A stretch of DNA of 64,000 nucleotides from Nonomuraea aurantiaca (GCF_020215705.1 NZ_JAIWNB010000010.1:62001-126000); one strand, 5' to 3'. Numbered from the stretch's first letter, positions 47,807-56,851 are shown. Numbers and translations are program-made. The notes: generated by a model not told the origin, from the sequence alone.

Positions 47807-49545
47807 CCGGCGACCCGGCATCCTCGTCCCCTGCCGCCGGCGACCCGACGGGCGACACCCCCGCGACCACCGAACCGATCGGTGACGCCGTCGCGGCCGC
47901 TGGCGCTCGTACAGCCGCCGACCTGGTCCCGGCGGCCCGTCTCTGGCTGGCTCAGGATCCTGATCCCGAGACCCGGGCCGAGCTGTCCGCCCTGCTCGAC
48001 TCCGGTGACGTCGAGGCGCTGCGCGACCGCTTCGGAGCCGGGCTCGAGTTCGGTACGGCCGGCCTGCGCGGCGAGCTGGGCGCGGGCCCCAACCGGATGA
48101 ACCGGGTGACCGTCATGCGAGCCGCGGCCGGTCTGGCCCAGGTGCTCGGTCCCGGCAGGCACGTCGTCATCGGCTACGACGCCCGCCACAAGTCCGACGT
48201 GTTCGCCCGCGACACCGCGGCCGTGCTGACCGGCGCCGGGCTGCACGCCTCACTGCTGCCCTGCCCGCTGCCGACGCCCATCCTCGCCTACGCCGTCCGC
48301 CACCTCGGCGCCGACGCCGGTGTGATGGTCACCGCCAGCCACAACCCGCCCCGTGACAACGGCTACAAGGTCTACTGGGGCGACGGCTCCCAGATCGTGC
48401 CGCCGATCGACGCCGAGATCTCCGCCGCCATCGAGGCGGTGGGCCGCGTCGACCGGTTGCCGCTCGACGCGCCCGGCACGCTGACCGAGCTGGGCGAGAG
48501 CATCATCGACGACTACATCGACGCGGTGACCGCGCTGCCGCTCGGCGACGCCCGCGAGCTGCGGATCGCCTACACGCCGCTGCACGGCGTCGGGTCGGCC
48601 ACGCTGACCGGCGCGTTCCTGGCCGCCGGGTTCGAGAGCCCGATGGCCGTCGAGGAGCAGCGCAACCCCGACCCCGCCTTCCCGACGGTGGCGTTCCCCA
48701 ATCCGGAGGAACCCGGCGCGATCGACCTGGCCGTGGCTCTGGCCAGGAAGATCAACGCCGATCTCGTACTCGCGAACGACCCCGACGCCGACCGATGCGC
48801 CGTGGCCGTGCCGCTGGGCGACGGCTCCTGGCGCATGCTGACCGGTGACGAGGTGGGCGGCCTGCTGGCCGAGCACGTGATCACGCACACGTCCGGCGAT
48901 CGCCTGGTGGCCACCACGATCGTCTCCTCGACGCTGCTGAGCAAGATCGCCGCCGCCCACGGCGTCCGCTACGGCGAGACGCTGACCGGCTTCAAGTGGA
49001 TCATCAAGGCGGGCCCCGGGCTGATCTTCGGTTATGAGGAGGCGATCGGCTACAGCGTCGGCTCCGACACCGGGCTGCCCGTCCACGACAAGGACGGCAT
49101 CGGCGCCGCCCTGACCGTGGCCGGCATCGCCGCGGCGGCCAAGCGTGCCGGGCGGACGCTGCTCGACCTGCTCGACGACCAGGCCCGGCGCTACGGGCTG
49201 CACGCCACCGCGCAGCTGTCCGTCCGGGTCGAGGACCTGTCGCTCATCGCCGGCGCCATGGCCCGGCTGCGCGCCGACCCCCCGGCCGCGCTCGGCGGCC
49301 GGGCGGTCGAACGGGCCGACGACCTGAGCCTGGGTGACGGCGGGCTGCCGCCCACCGACGGGCTGCGGTACGTGCTGTCCGGTGACGCCCGGGTGGTGGT
49401 GCGGCCTTCGGGGACCGAGCCCAAGCTCAAGTGCTACCTGGAGGTGGTCGTACCGGTGACCGGTCCGGTGGGGGATGCCCGAGCGCTGGCCGTACGAGAG
49501 CTCGACGCCCTGAAAGCGGACGTCGGCGCCGCACTCGGCCTCTAG
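47803..49545 (+). CDS. pmmB: Phospho-sugar mutase (PmmB-type phosphohexomutase)
   Basis: This 580-residue alpha-D-phosphohexomutase has phosphoserine loop TASHNPPRDNG (~175-185), metal loop DPDADRCAV (~326-334) and the C-terminal phosphate-binding RPSGTEPKLK. The first ~40 residues are Pro/Thr/Ala-rich and outside the fold. Long family members act on phosphoglucomutase, phosphomannomutase or phosphopentomutase substrates. Coupling to the PNP gene suggests it may use ribose-1-phosphate. GTG 47803 overlaps the PNP stop. Confidence 0.88.
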   Translation: MTGDPASSSPAAGDPTGDTPATTEPIGDAVAAAGARTAADLVPAARLWLAQDPDPETRAELSALLDSGDVEALRDRFGAGLEFGTAGLRGELGAGPNRMNRVTVMRAAAGLAQVLGPGRHVVIGYDARHKSDVFARDTAAVLTGAGLHASLLPCPLPTPILAYAVRHLGADAGVMVTASHNPPRDNGYKVYWGDGSQIVPPIDAEISAAIEAVGRVDRLPLDAPGTLTELGESIIDDYIDAVTALPLGDARELRIAYTPLHGVGSATLTGAFLAAGFESPMAVEEQRNPDPAFPTVAFPNPEEPGAIDLAVALARKINADLVLANDPDADRCAVAVPLGDGSWRMLTGDEVGGLLAEHVITHTSGDRLVATTIVSSTLLSKIAAAHGVRYGETLTGFKWIIKAGPGLIFGYEEAIGYSVGSDTGLPVHDKDGIGAALTVAGIAAAAKRAGRTLLDLLDDQARRYGLHATAQLSVRVEDLSLIAGAMARLRADPPAALGGRAVERADDLSLGDGGLPPTDGLRYVLSGDARVVVRPSGTEPKLKCYLEVVVPVTGPVGDARALAVRELDALKADVGAALGL

Positions 49546-49632
49546 GCACCGCCCCGCCCCCAGGCACCCGCCCTCTCAGGCGCCGCCCCCAGGCATCGCC
49601 CCCTCAGGCGCGGCCCCTTCAGGCGCCGGAGG
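49544..49632. repeat. Short tandem GC-rich repeats after the mutase gene
   Basis: About six diverged 14-18-base units of AGGC(A/G)CCGCCCC(C/T) type fill the space between the two convergent genes. No stable hairpin with a T-run is present. Possibly slippage-generated spacer DNA. Confidence 0.55.
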
Positions 49633-49634
49633 GG

Positions 49635-50120
49635 TCAGGCCAGGCGGAACTCCAGGTCGGTGTCCCAGTTGTTGAGGTCGGGCTCGACGCGGGGATCCGT
49701 CTGGTAGAGCTCCAGGCGGCAGCCCCACAGCTCGGTGTCGCCGTCACGTGTCATGTCCCACTTGAGGCCCTGCTCGGCGCCCCAGGTCAGGAGGTTCTCG
49801 ATGACGCCTCTGAGCTGGTCGGGGTGTCCGTGGTGGCGTACCGTCGCGTAGCGCCCGGCCGGCAGGTGGGCGGCGAAGATGTCCCCCTCGCCCGCCGCCG
49901 GGGCCGCGACCGGCACGCCCGCCTCGACCTCCAGCCGGTCGGCCGGCATGTCGATGGCGAGGTACCTGAGGAACGGCGCCCCGGCGGGTGCCACCCCGCG
50001 CTCGGCCAGCCAGCCGATCAGCTCGCCGATGCGGTCGGCCACCAGGCCGAAGGTGGTCATGCTGATGGTCCCCCGGACCCCCACGTAGGGGCGGTCGGGA
50101 CGGTCAATGATGTTCGGCAT
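49635..50120 (-). CDS. GyrI-like small-molecule binding protein
   Basis: This 161-residue protein has the GyrI/AraC effector-binding (SOUL-like) fold. Features are the MTTFGLVADRIGELIGWLAERG helix, the FLRYLAIDMP strand, and GDIFAAHLPAGRYATVRHHGHPDQL. Free-standing GyrI-like proteins bind or hydrolyse hydrophobic compounds. ATG 50120 has GGAGGG seven bases upstream. It is the third gene of a minus-strand operon after a MerR regulator and an ECF sigma factor; the MerR protein itself ends in the same type of domain. Confidence 0.82.
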   Translation of the reverse strand: MPNIIDRPDRPYVGVRGTISMTTFGLVADRIGELIGWLAERGVAPAGAPFLRYLAIDMPADRLEVEAGVPVAAPAAGEGDIFAAHLPAGRYATVRHHGHPDQLRGVIENLLTWGAEQGLKWDMTRDGDTELWGCRLELYQTDPRVEPDLNNWDTDLEFRLA

Positions 50121-50134
50121 TGTTCTGCCCTCCT

Positions 50135-51061
50135 TCACTCACCTATACGAGGCGGGCCGGCGAAACTCATCGGCAGGCCGAAGAGCGGGAACAGCCGTGT
50201 GTCCAGGTATGTGGTCGTCGCGCTGACCCGGTCTCCCGAGACCTCGACGACCAGCAGCGCGAACGGCTCGCCTCCCAGGTACTGTCCGAACGCCGGGCAG
50301 CCGTTGGCCGTGCCCGCCGGGACCAGGCGCGAGCCGCCGCAGGGCGCGTCCGCCGCGAGCATGGCCTTGCGGATCTCCTCCCTGCCCCGCAGCCACCACG
50401 CGAACGGCGGCATCGACATCGTGGCATCCTCGTGCAGCAGCGCGACGAGCCCCGACACGTCATACCGCTCGAACGCGTCCACATACCGCTCCAGCAACCG
50501 CCGGTCCACCTCGCCGCCACCGGCGGGCACCTCGGAAAGCGTCGCCCTGGCCCGCTGCAACGCGCTGTTGACCGAGGCGACGCTGCCCTCCAGCAGCTCC
50601 GCCACCTCGGCCGCGCTCCAGCGCAGCACGTCACGCAGGATCAGCACCGCCCGCTGCCGTGGTGGAAGGTGCTGCAGCGCGGCCACGAACGCCAGGCGTA
50701 CCGTCTCCCGCTCGACGGCGAGCTCGGCCGGATCGGAGGGGAGCACCCGGCGGTCGGGGATCGGCATGACCCAGGCGTGGCCGGGCAGCGGCGGGCCGAG
50801 GTCGGGGCCCGGTGACCCGGCGGGGCCGAGGTCCATGGCCCGCGCCCGCCGCTGAGCGCCCCGCAGCATGTCGACGCAGACGTTGGTGGCGATCTGGAAC
50901 AGCCACGAGCGGAGCGGCGCCCGGTCAGGGTCGTATCGGTCGAGGCCGCGCCATGCCTTGACCAGCGTCTCCTGCACCGCGTCCTCGGCCTCGAACCCCG
51001 AGCCCAGCATCCGGTAGCAGTAGCCGGTCAGCTCGGCACGGTGCCGCTCCAGCTCCTCCAC
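50135..51061 (-). CDS. ECF sigma factor with SnoaL-like C-terminal domain
   Basis: This 308-residue protein has sigma region 2 (YCYRMLGSGFEAEDAVQETLVKAW) and region 4 (LQHLPPRQRAVLILRDVLRWSAAEVAELL). The last ~120 residues resemble SnoaL-like NTF2 folds (LLERYVDAFERYDVSGLVALLHEDATMSMPP). Such long ECF factors (SigG/SigJ-like groups) are controlled by their own C-terminal domain rather than a separate anti-sigma factor. GTG 51061 overlaps the MerR stop (TAGTG); an in-frame ATG at 51100 is the alternative. Confidence 0.88.
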   Translation of the reverse strand: MEELERHRAELTGYCYRMLGSGFEAEDAVQETLVKAWRGLDRYDPDRAPLRSWLFQIATNVCVDMLRGAQRRARAMDLGPAGSPGPDLGPPLPGHAWVMPIPDRRVLPSDPAELAVERETVRLAFVAALQHLPPRQRAVLILRDVLRWSAAEVAELLEGSVASVNSALQRARATLSEVPAGGGEVDRRLLERYVDAFERYDVSGLVALLHEDATMSMPPFAWWLRGREEIRKAMLAADAPCGGSRLVPAGTANGCPAFGQYLGGEPFALLVVEVSGDRVSATTTYLDTRLFPLFGLPMSFAGPPRIGE

Positions 51062-51879
51062 TAGACCGGGGTCACCTCGATCTGGAGCTCCGTCACCCAT
51101 TCGGCCAGGTCTTCCGGGCAGTGCAGGGAGATCTCCCTGGCCAGGCCGCTCGACCGGTAGCCGTTCGCCTCGATCCAGTGCGCCAGCGCCTGGAACGTCG
51201 GGCCGACCTCCTCCATCGGGCCATGATGGATGATCGTCGCCGCCGTCTCGATGCGCGGCAAAGTGACGAACTGGACGTCGTACCCGTCCCGCTCTTCTGC
51301 CGTGAAGGGGAACGCGACGTGCACCATCACCGCGCCGTCGTCCTCGGGGATGTAGTACGCGATGCCGGGACCCGCGATGGCCACCCCCGCCGACTCCAGC
51401 CGCCGGCAGAGCTCGACGAACAGCGGCTTGATGACCGGCCCGATGTCCTCGCCCTCGTAGCTGGCGGCCCGCGCGCTGAGTTCGGCGACCCTGGTCGCGG
51501 CGATCTCCTTGAGCACGACCTCGTCGGTCTGCATGTGCCCCTCCGTCTCGATGGTCCGGAGCCTCGCCTCGACACCGCGCAGCCTGGCCAGGTCGGCGCT
51601 GATCCGCGCCTCCAACTGGGCGCGGCGCAGGCGTACCATGCCGTGCAGCTCCTCCGTGCTGACCTTGTCGTCGAGGATCGCCCTCACCTGCTCCAGCGTG
51701 AAGCCGAGGTCCTTGATCGCGACGATGCGGTTGAGCCTGGACAGCTGCGCCGCCTGGTATGAGCGGTAGCCGGTGGCCGGGTCCACGTGCGCGGGGCGCA
51801 GCAGCCCGATCGCGTCGTAGTGACGCAGCATGCGCACGGACACGAGCCCGAGCCTGGCGAAGTCTCCGATACTGAACAT
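51061..51879 (-). CDS. MerR-family regulator with GyrI-like effector domain
   Basis: This 272-residue protein has an N-terminal MerR DNA-binding domain (FSIGDFARLGLVSVRMLRHYDAIGLLRP), a coiled dimer helix (~75-118) and a C-terminal GyrI-like effector domain. That is the BmrR/TipA design, which senses hydrophobic drugs. It probably activates its own operon (MerR, ECF sigma, GyrI): directly upstream is a 19-bp-spaced promoter with a dyad in the spacer. ATG 51879 follows GGAGGGG, but the predicted transcript would begin only a few bases earlier. Confidence 0.9.
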   Translation of the reverse strand: MFSIGDFARLGLVSVRMLRHYDAIGLLRPAHVDPATGYRSYQAAQLSRLNRIVAIKDLGFTLEQVRAILDDKVSTEELHGMVRLRRAQLEARISADLARLRGVEARLRTIETEGHMQTDEVVLKEIAATRVAELSARAASYEGEDIGPVIKPLFVELCRRLESAGVAIAGPGIAYYIPEDDGAVMVHVAFPFTAEERDGYDVQFVTLPRIETAATIIHHGPMEEVGPTFQALAHWIEANGYRSSGLAREISLHCPEDLAEWVTELQIEVTPV

Positions 51880-51889
51880 GACCCCTCCA

Positions 51890-51920
51890 GGTGTAGGGCC
51901 TGACACGGTGTCAGGGTCAA
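51890..51920 (-). promoter_or_regulatory. MerR-type promoter with 19-bp spacer and operator dyad
   Basis: On the minus strand -35 TTGACC (51920-51915) and -10 TACACC (51895-51890) are separated by 19 bases instead of 17. The spacer contains the dyad CTGACAC-C-GTGTCAG (51914-51900). This is the classic layout of promoters that MerR proteins activate by twisting the DNA. The autoregulated gene lies 10 bases downstream. Confidence 0.85.
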
Positions 51921-51947
51921 CGCCATGGCGTCGCCTCGTACCTCTGG

Positions 51948-52568
51948 CTAGCCGATCACGACCGCCATCACCACGAGCGCGATCGCCGCGGCGAGCACCG
52001 CGAACGAGTCGATCGCCCAGCTGGCGCGGGCGGGCGGGGCCGCCACGTCGCGGCGCCTGGCCGACTCCGCCCGTTCGGTGATCTGCTGCCCCACCCAGTC
52101 GGCGTGCGTCTTCCCGGCGAACGCCTCCGCGGCGGCCTGCTCCGCCTTGCTCAGCGTGGGCTCGGTCTTGAAGCGACCGCGTTCCTGCCTGGGCGTGGCC
52201 CGGCGCTGCGCCCTGGCCCGCTCGCGCGCCGTGCTCATCGGCGTCCACAGCCGCAGCACCTGCTCGGCGCCGTAGCGGACGTTGATGGTGTGGGAGACCA
52301 CCACGTCGTTCACCGACGCCCAGGGCACGAACGTCGAGCGGAGCGGGTTGCGCCCCACCAGCCCCTCCTCGGTCACCACGGTCGCGGGACGGAGCGCGAC
52401 CAGGTAGACCACGGCGGTCAGCGCGCCCAGCACGGCACCCGCCACCAGCGAGGGCTTCCCGTTGTAGCGGGCGGTCAGATCCCAGATGTTGAAGGCGACG
52501 AACGCCAGCCACACCCAGCCGAGCACGAAGGCGGTCTTGGAGCGATAGGTCTCTTTCACGACTGCCAC
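51948..52568 (-). CDS. PH-domain membrane protein
   Basis: This 206-residue protein has two membrane helices at the N-terminus (~12-30 and 40-58). A bacterial PH-like domain follows (TVVTEEGLVGRNPLRSTFVPWASVNDV), then a charged helical stretch (~110-175). A C-terminal membrane helix lies at ~183-205. These small actinobacterial proteins have no defined role. The start overlaps the adenosine deaminase gene by 13 bases, so they form one transcription unit with the deaminase first. Confidence 0.8.
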   Translation of the reverse strand: MAVVKETYRSKTAFVLGWVWLAFVAFNIWDLTARYNGKPSLVAGAVLGALTAVVYLVALRPATVVTEEGLVGRNPLRSTFVPWASVNDVVVSHTINVRYGAEQVLRLWTPMSTARERARAQRRATPRQERGRFKTEPTLSKAEQAAAEAFAGKTHADWVGQQITERAESARRRDVAAPPARASWAIDSFAVLAAAIALVVMAVVIG

Positions 52569-53626
52569 TTCATCCGCGCGAATCCAGGCTTGATCACACC
52601 GTTGATCAGCGCCAGCCGCTCATCGAAGGGGATGAACGCCGACTTCATCGCGTTGACCGTGAACCACTGCAGATCATCCCAGCCATAGTCGAACGCCTCC
52701 ACCAGCTTGTCGAACTCCAGCGACACGTTGGTGCGGCTCATCAGCCGGTTGTCGGTGTTGACCGTCACCCTGAAGTGCAGGCGGCGCAGCAGCCCGATCG
52801 GGTGCTCGGCGATGGAGTCGGCGGCACCGGTCTGCAGGTTGGAGGTGGGGCACATCTCCAGGGGGATGCGCTTGTCACGGACGTAGGCGGCCAGGCGGCC
52901 CAGCTTGGCGGAGCCGTCGTCCGACACCGAGATGTCGTCGATGATCCGCACCCCGTGCCCGAGCCGATCGGCGCCGCACCACTGGATGGCCTGCCAGATC
53001 GACGGCAGCCCGAAGGCCTCGCCCGCGTGGATCGTGAAGTGCGCGTTCTCCCGCTGCAGGTATTCGAACGCGTCGAGGTGCCTGGTGGGCGGGTAGCCCG
53101 CCTCGGCCCCGGCGATGTCGAACCCCACCACCCCGCCGTCCCGATAACGCACGGCCAGCTCGGCGATCTCCATGGACCGCGCCTGATGCCGCATCGCGGT
53201 CAGCAGCGTGCCGACCTTGATCCCGCGCCCCTCGGAGCCCTGCCTGAACCCGTCCAGCACCGCCTCGACCACCTGATCGAGGCTGAGCCCCGTGGTGGTG
53301 TGCTGCTCGGGGGCGAAACGCACCTCGGCGTAGACGACGCCGTCGGCCGCCAGATCCTCCGCGCACTCGGCGGCGACGCGGGTCAGTGCCTCGCGCGTCT
53401 GCATGACGCCGACGGTGTGCTGGAACGTCTCCAGGTAGCGTTCGAGTGAGCCCGAGTCGGCCGCCTCCTCGAACCACTCCCGAAGGTTGTCCGCGTCGGT
53501 CGTGGGTAGTTCGCCATAGCCGGAGTCGCGAGCCAGCCCGACGATGGTCTCGGCCCGCAGGCCGCCGTCGAGGTGGTCATGCAGCAGCACCTTGGGCGCC
53601 CGTCGGATCTCGTCAAGCGTGGGCCT
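52556..53626 (-). CDS. add: Adenosine deaminase
   Basis: This 356-residue enzyme of the amidohydrolase fold has zinc ligands LLHDHLDGG (H17, H19), the FTIHAGEAFG His-Glu pair, CPTSNLQTGA and VNTDNRLMS near the C-terminus with the second Asp. It deaminates (deoxy)adenosine to (deoxy)inosine, which the PNP encoded at 47000 can then split. ATG 53626 gives the standard N-terminus MRPTLDEIRRAPKVLLHDH; the open frame upstream is not homologous. It resembles the mycobacterial add gene in context. Confidence 0.93.
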   Translation of the reverse strand, partial: RPTLDEIRRAPKVLLHDHLDGGLRAETIVGLARDSGYGELPTTDADNLREWFEEAADSGSLERYLETFQHTVGVMQTREALTRVAAECAEDLAADGVVYAEVRFAPEQHTTTGLSLDQVVEAVLDGFRQGSEGRGIKVGTLLTAMRHQARSMEIAELAVRYRDGGVVGFDIAGAEAGYPPTRHLDAFEYLQRENAHFTIHAGEAFGLPSIWQAIQWCGADRLGHGVRIIDDISVSDDGSAKLGRLAAYVRDKRIPLEMCPTSNLQTGAADSIAEHPIGLLRRLHFRVTVNTDNRLMSRTNVSLEFDKLVEAFDYGWDDLQWFTVNAMKSAFIPFDERLALINGVIKPGFARMKWQS

Positions 53627-53691
53627 CATCCGCCCATGATATGCGTCTTCCGCCGACGAACTCCGCGCTCCAACTGGGCCGATGTCGCCGC

Positions 53692-54255
53692 TCACCCCAC
53701 GGCGCTCAGGATCGCGTCGAACTTCTTGGTGAGCTTGGTGGCCGTGCTCTTGTCGGCGTTCACGAAATAGACGCTCACCAACCGGTCGGCGACACCCACC
53801 AGCCCCTCCACCACGGCGCCGCCCCGGTCGCACACGACCGCGCCGTCAACGGCCGCCGACTTGCGTACCTTGCCGTCGTACCCCGTGCACGAGTCGGTGA
53901 AATCCTGACGAACCGCGGCGACGTCCTTCCCGCCGACGGTGTCGGTCCTCAGCACCAGCGGATCAGACCCCGCCTGCGGAGCATCCGCCGTCGTGTAGAG
54001 ACACACGCTCGCCTTGACCGTTTCGAGGGTCTCCAGCGGGTGGTCGTCCCTCTTCTCCTTCAGCTCCCAGGTCAACGACGTGGCCTTGGAGAGCTCTTCC
54101 GCGGTGAGCGAGCAGCCGCCCGTCGTCTTGGTGTCGCCGCCTTCGGCCTTTTCCGCATGGGGTCTACATCCGGCGAGCAGCACACCGGCGATGGCTAAGC
54201 CGAGCACATACGCACCGGCGGCGGGACGGGACTTCGCGAGGGGCATACGTGTCAT
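53692..54255 (-). CDS. DUF3558-like lipoprotein
   Basis: This 187-residue protein has a signal peptide with lipobox VLLAGC (Cys ~30), so it is a predicted cell-surface lipoprotein. The mature part has TGGCSLTAEELSKAT at its start and paired cysteines (GGCSL...VCLYT; SCTGY...VVCDR), like small actinobacterial DUF3558 lipoproteins. Its function is unknown. ATG 54255 or the in-frame ATG 54246 could be the start. Confidence 0.75.
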   Translation of the reverse strand: MTRMPLAKSRPAAGAYVLGLAIAGVLLAGCRPHAEKAEGGDTKTTGGCSLTAEELSKATSLTWELKEKRDDHPLETLETVKASVCLYTTADAPQAGSDPLVLRTDTVGGKDVAAVRQDFTDSCTGYDGKVRKSAAVDGAVVCDRGGAVVEGLVGVADRLVSVYFVNADKSTATKLTKKFDAILSAVG

Positions 54256-54454
54256 GGCGAAGCCTCCAGATCCCTTGGGCGCCCCGGCGGCCGGTGTGCT
54301 CCCACATGATGCGCTTTTCAGTCCATTACTTTCAGCCCATTACTAGAGGCATCGGCTTACAGCCCTCTTGATCAACGCTTGCCGCTCGTACATCAGGATC
54401 GTCGTGGCTGCGGGTCGGACGAGCGCCTGAACTACGATCACGGCGGGAGGCCGG

Positions 54455-54652
54455 TCAGGACCGACGCGTGCCGGCGGTGAAGGCTGTGAGCAATGCGCGC
54501 CCGAAATCCCATCGGCCGAGTCGGCTGGCGGAGTTGATGTGTCCGGCCGAACCGACACTGACGTGGTCGAGCTGCCAGCCGGCGGCCAGGCGCAGCGCGA
54601 CGTCCGGGGAGCAGATAGCGCATGGGCTTCTCGTTCCATCGTCATTGCCGGT
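54455..54652 (-). pseudogene. Relic of an RBBP9/YdeN-type serine hydrolase
   Basis: The minus strand encodes CSPDVALRLAAGWQLDHVSV followed by GSAGHINSASRLG and RWDFGRALL. This is the C-terminal end of RBBP9/YdeN alpha/beta hydrolases, normally NDPYCSPxxAxxLAxxWG...GEAGHINAxSGxGxWPEG. The sequence before CSP has an insertion and the rest of the protein is absent, so it is a truncated remnant. The flanking 54256-54454 and 54653-54835 hold no recognisable gene. Confidence 0.65.
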
Positions 54653-54835
54653 GCCGGCTTGTGCTCTGGGCGTCAGTATGACGGTCGTCCGCTTCGGGCC
54701 CGTCCCCACCTCACTGGTACCAGGCCGATCACACGGCACCGCCCCGCTGCGGAGACGGCGGTCGATGGGTGAGGAGCTATGAAAACCTGGCTCACTCCCG
54801 CCGGCGAGGCGTTCCGTGATCGCGCGCTTGCCGGG

Positions 54836-56410
54836 TCAGCTGATGGTGCGGAGGGCGGGCCATATCGTCGTCCACGGGGCGCGGATGCCGGTGCACACCG
54901 TGACCGGCTTGCCCTGTTCGCCGTTGTCGATCCCGAGCCGGTTGTCGATACGGGCCACGTCCCGGCAGCCGGTGAAGTACTGGGCCCAGTCGGCCGGTCG
55001 CCAGTCCCCGACGTGGACGACGACGGTGCGTTCGGCGGGCGGAGGTCCCCAGGTCCAGGAGGAATTGTGGCCGGAGTGGACCGGCGGCAGGCTCTTGCCG
55101 AGGAGGATGAGCGGGCCGGCCTCGCTGTAGCTGTTGGCCAGGATCACCGCGTGAGCGCGTTGCGCCGGGGGCAGTGCGGCCACGACCTGTTCCACGGTCG
55201 CCACGAACTGCGGCCAGCCGATCTGGTTGGCCACGTCGGGCACCGTGGCCGGCAGGGTGGTCCTGGCGTACGCGGCGACCGGCAGGACCGGCAGGGTCAG
55301 CAGTGCGATCAGCCCACCGGAGGCGAGGCCCGCCGCGCCGAACCCCGCGATCTTGAGCCGTCGATGGCCCCGGGCGATCCACTTGTCCAGGACGATCCCG
55401 CCGGCCGCCATGAACAGCGCGGCACTGCCGATCGCGTAGTACGCCTTGCCGCCGCTGATCAGGACCAAGACCATGGCCACGAGGGCGGCGACCCCGAGCG
55501 GTCGCCAAGGCGTGGCCGCCCGCGACCCCAGGACCCAGACCAGGCCCATGACGCAGACCGGGAACAGCAAGGGACCGGTGAACAGCCACAGAAACGGCAG
55601 GACCTGGGCGCGGTTCGTCGCCGCGTACCCGGCGATCCGCGAGGCCATCGTCAGCTGCGGCCAGCCGTTCACGGCCTGCCATGCCAGGTTCGGTGCCCAC
55701 ATCGCGGCCGCGATCCCGGCCGCGGCCCACGCCCACGGTGAGCGGAGGACTTCCCAGCGCCGGCACAGCAGCACCCCGACAGCGAGTCCCGCGGCGAGGA
55801 ACAGCGGTGTGTCCTTGTTCTCCAGCCCGATGCCCGCGCTCAGCCCCACCGCCACCCACAGCCGCCGATCGCCGCCGGCGAGCAGCCGCACCAGTAACCA
55901 CATCAGCACCGCCCAGACCAGCAGGTCCGGCTCTGTGGTGGTGTCCAGATGCCCCGCGCCGAGATACCCCGAGACGCCGGCCGTCACCGCGGCCAGTATC
56001 TGCGCCCGGCGCGAGCCACCCAGATCGCGGGCGATGAACCCCACGATCATCACGACCGAGGCCATCTCCAGCGCCGGCAGGATCCGCACCGCCGTCGGGG
56101 AGGCCCCCAGGACCGCGACCGACGCCGCCGACAGCAACGGCGTCAGCGGTGGCTGATCCACGTACCCGAACGCCGGATGCCGCCCCGCCACCACGAAGTA
56201 CATCTCGTCACCATGGAAGCCGTAGGCCCCCGACAGGCTGAGCAACCCGGCGACCATCAGCCCGGCTGCCAGCCACACCGGCCACGGCACCGCCCACCAT
56301 CGGGAACCCGCCGGCGGCCTCGTCACATCCACGCCGTCGACCATCGGCCGTGATCGCCGCCGTCGACCGATACGACGTGCGGACATGTCCTTGCCCGTGT
56401 TCGCGCTCAT
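54836..56410 (-). CDS. GT39-family membrane glycosyltransferase
   Basis: This 524-residue polytopic enzyme of the ArnT/PMT type has the first extracytoplasmic loop GFHGDEMYFVVAGRHPAFGY with the catalytic Asp-Glu (HGDE, ~59-62), then PPLTPLLS. About eleven membrane helices are followed by a C-terminal outer domain (~400-524) with two cysteines. It transfers a sugar from a polyprenyl-phosphate donor to an envelope acceptor. ATG 56410 was chosen; TTG 56428 is in frame. A perfect TGATATC/GATATCA dyad lies 36 bases upstream. Confidence 0.85.
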   Translation of the reverse strand: MSANTGKDMSARRIGRRRRSRPMVDGVDVTRPPAGSRWWAVPWPVWLAAGLMVAGLLSLSGAYGFHGDEMYFVVAGRHPAFGYVDQPPLTPLLSAASVAVLGASPTAVRILPALEMASVVMIVGFIARDLGGSRRAQILAAVTAGVSGYLGAGHLDTTTEPDLLVWAVLMWLLVRLLAGGDRRLWVAVGLSAGIGLENKDTPLFLAAGLAVGVLLCRRWEVLRSPWAWAAAGIAAAMWAPNLAWQAVNGWPQLTMASRIAGYAATNRAQVLPFLWLFTGPLLFPVCVMGLVWVLGSRAATPWRPLGVAALVAMVLVLISGGKAYYAIGSAALFMAAGGIVLDKWIARGHRRLKIAGFGAAGLASGGLIALLTLPVLPVAAYARTTLPATVPDVANQIGWPQFVATVEQVVAALPPAQRAHAVILANSYSEAGPLILLGKSLPPVHSGHNSSWTWGPPPAERTVVVHVGDWRPADWAQYFTGCRDVARIDNRLGIDNGEQGKPVTVCTGIRAPWTTIWPALRTIS

Positions 56411-56445
56411 GATGAGTCCAGCAGTCAACGAGCCTCAATATCGCA

Positions 56446-56464
56446 TGATATCTGGATGATATCA
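56446..56464. promoter_or_regulatory. Perfect dyad TGATATC-N5-GATATCA
   Basis: TGATATCTGGATGATATCA is AT-rich in a GC-rich region and lies 36 bases before the GT39 start. Its symmetry and position suggest an operator for a dimeric regulator. No such regulator gene is adjacent. Confidence 0.55.
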
Positions 56465-56851
56465 CATTGCTAGCACCTCGTCGCCGATCGTCGACGTCTG
56501 AAGGCGCCAGAGCGCGCGACGATTAACCGGCCTTGTGGGAGACGGCATGCAGGACGTTTTCATGGGCGGCGCTGTGTGGCTTATGCCTTCCAGGGGTTCG
56601 GTCCGGTGATGGACCGGTCGCGCCCGCCGACCTCGACGCCGAGAAGATGACCACGACCGCACCGGCCGGACGCCCACCGGACAGCGCTCAGCGCGTCAGC
56701 TCCGTATACGCAAGGTGGGCGCCCATGCTCGATCCGAAATCGCTTCACACCATGTGAGCGGCGAAAACGCCGCGGACATCGATCTGAGCCAGGCTGTGGC
56801 GATGGGAGACGGCAATCAGCCGAGAGTGATCCGTGCTGATCAAGCTGCCTG
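56465..56851. other. Intergenic stretch without a recognisable gene
   Basis: About 390 bases between the GT39 gene and the cupin gene. Short open frames occur on both strands, but none has a ribosome binding site, family motif or typical codon use. I see no tRNA, hairpin terminator or repeat here. Confidence 0.5.

Noticed and set aside
54779..56353. Plus-strand frames opposite the GT39 gene
   Set aside because: They are Arg/Pro/Gly-rich complements of membrane helices; the minus strand encodes the HGDE enzyme.
56533..56757. 74-codon plus-strand frame between the GT39 and cupin genes
   Set aside because: No ribosome binding site, no family similarity and unusual codon use.
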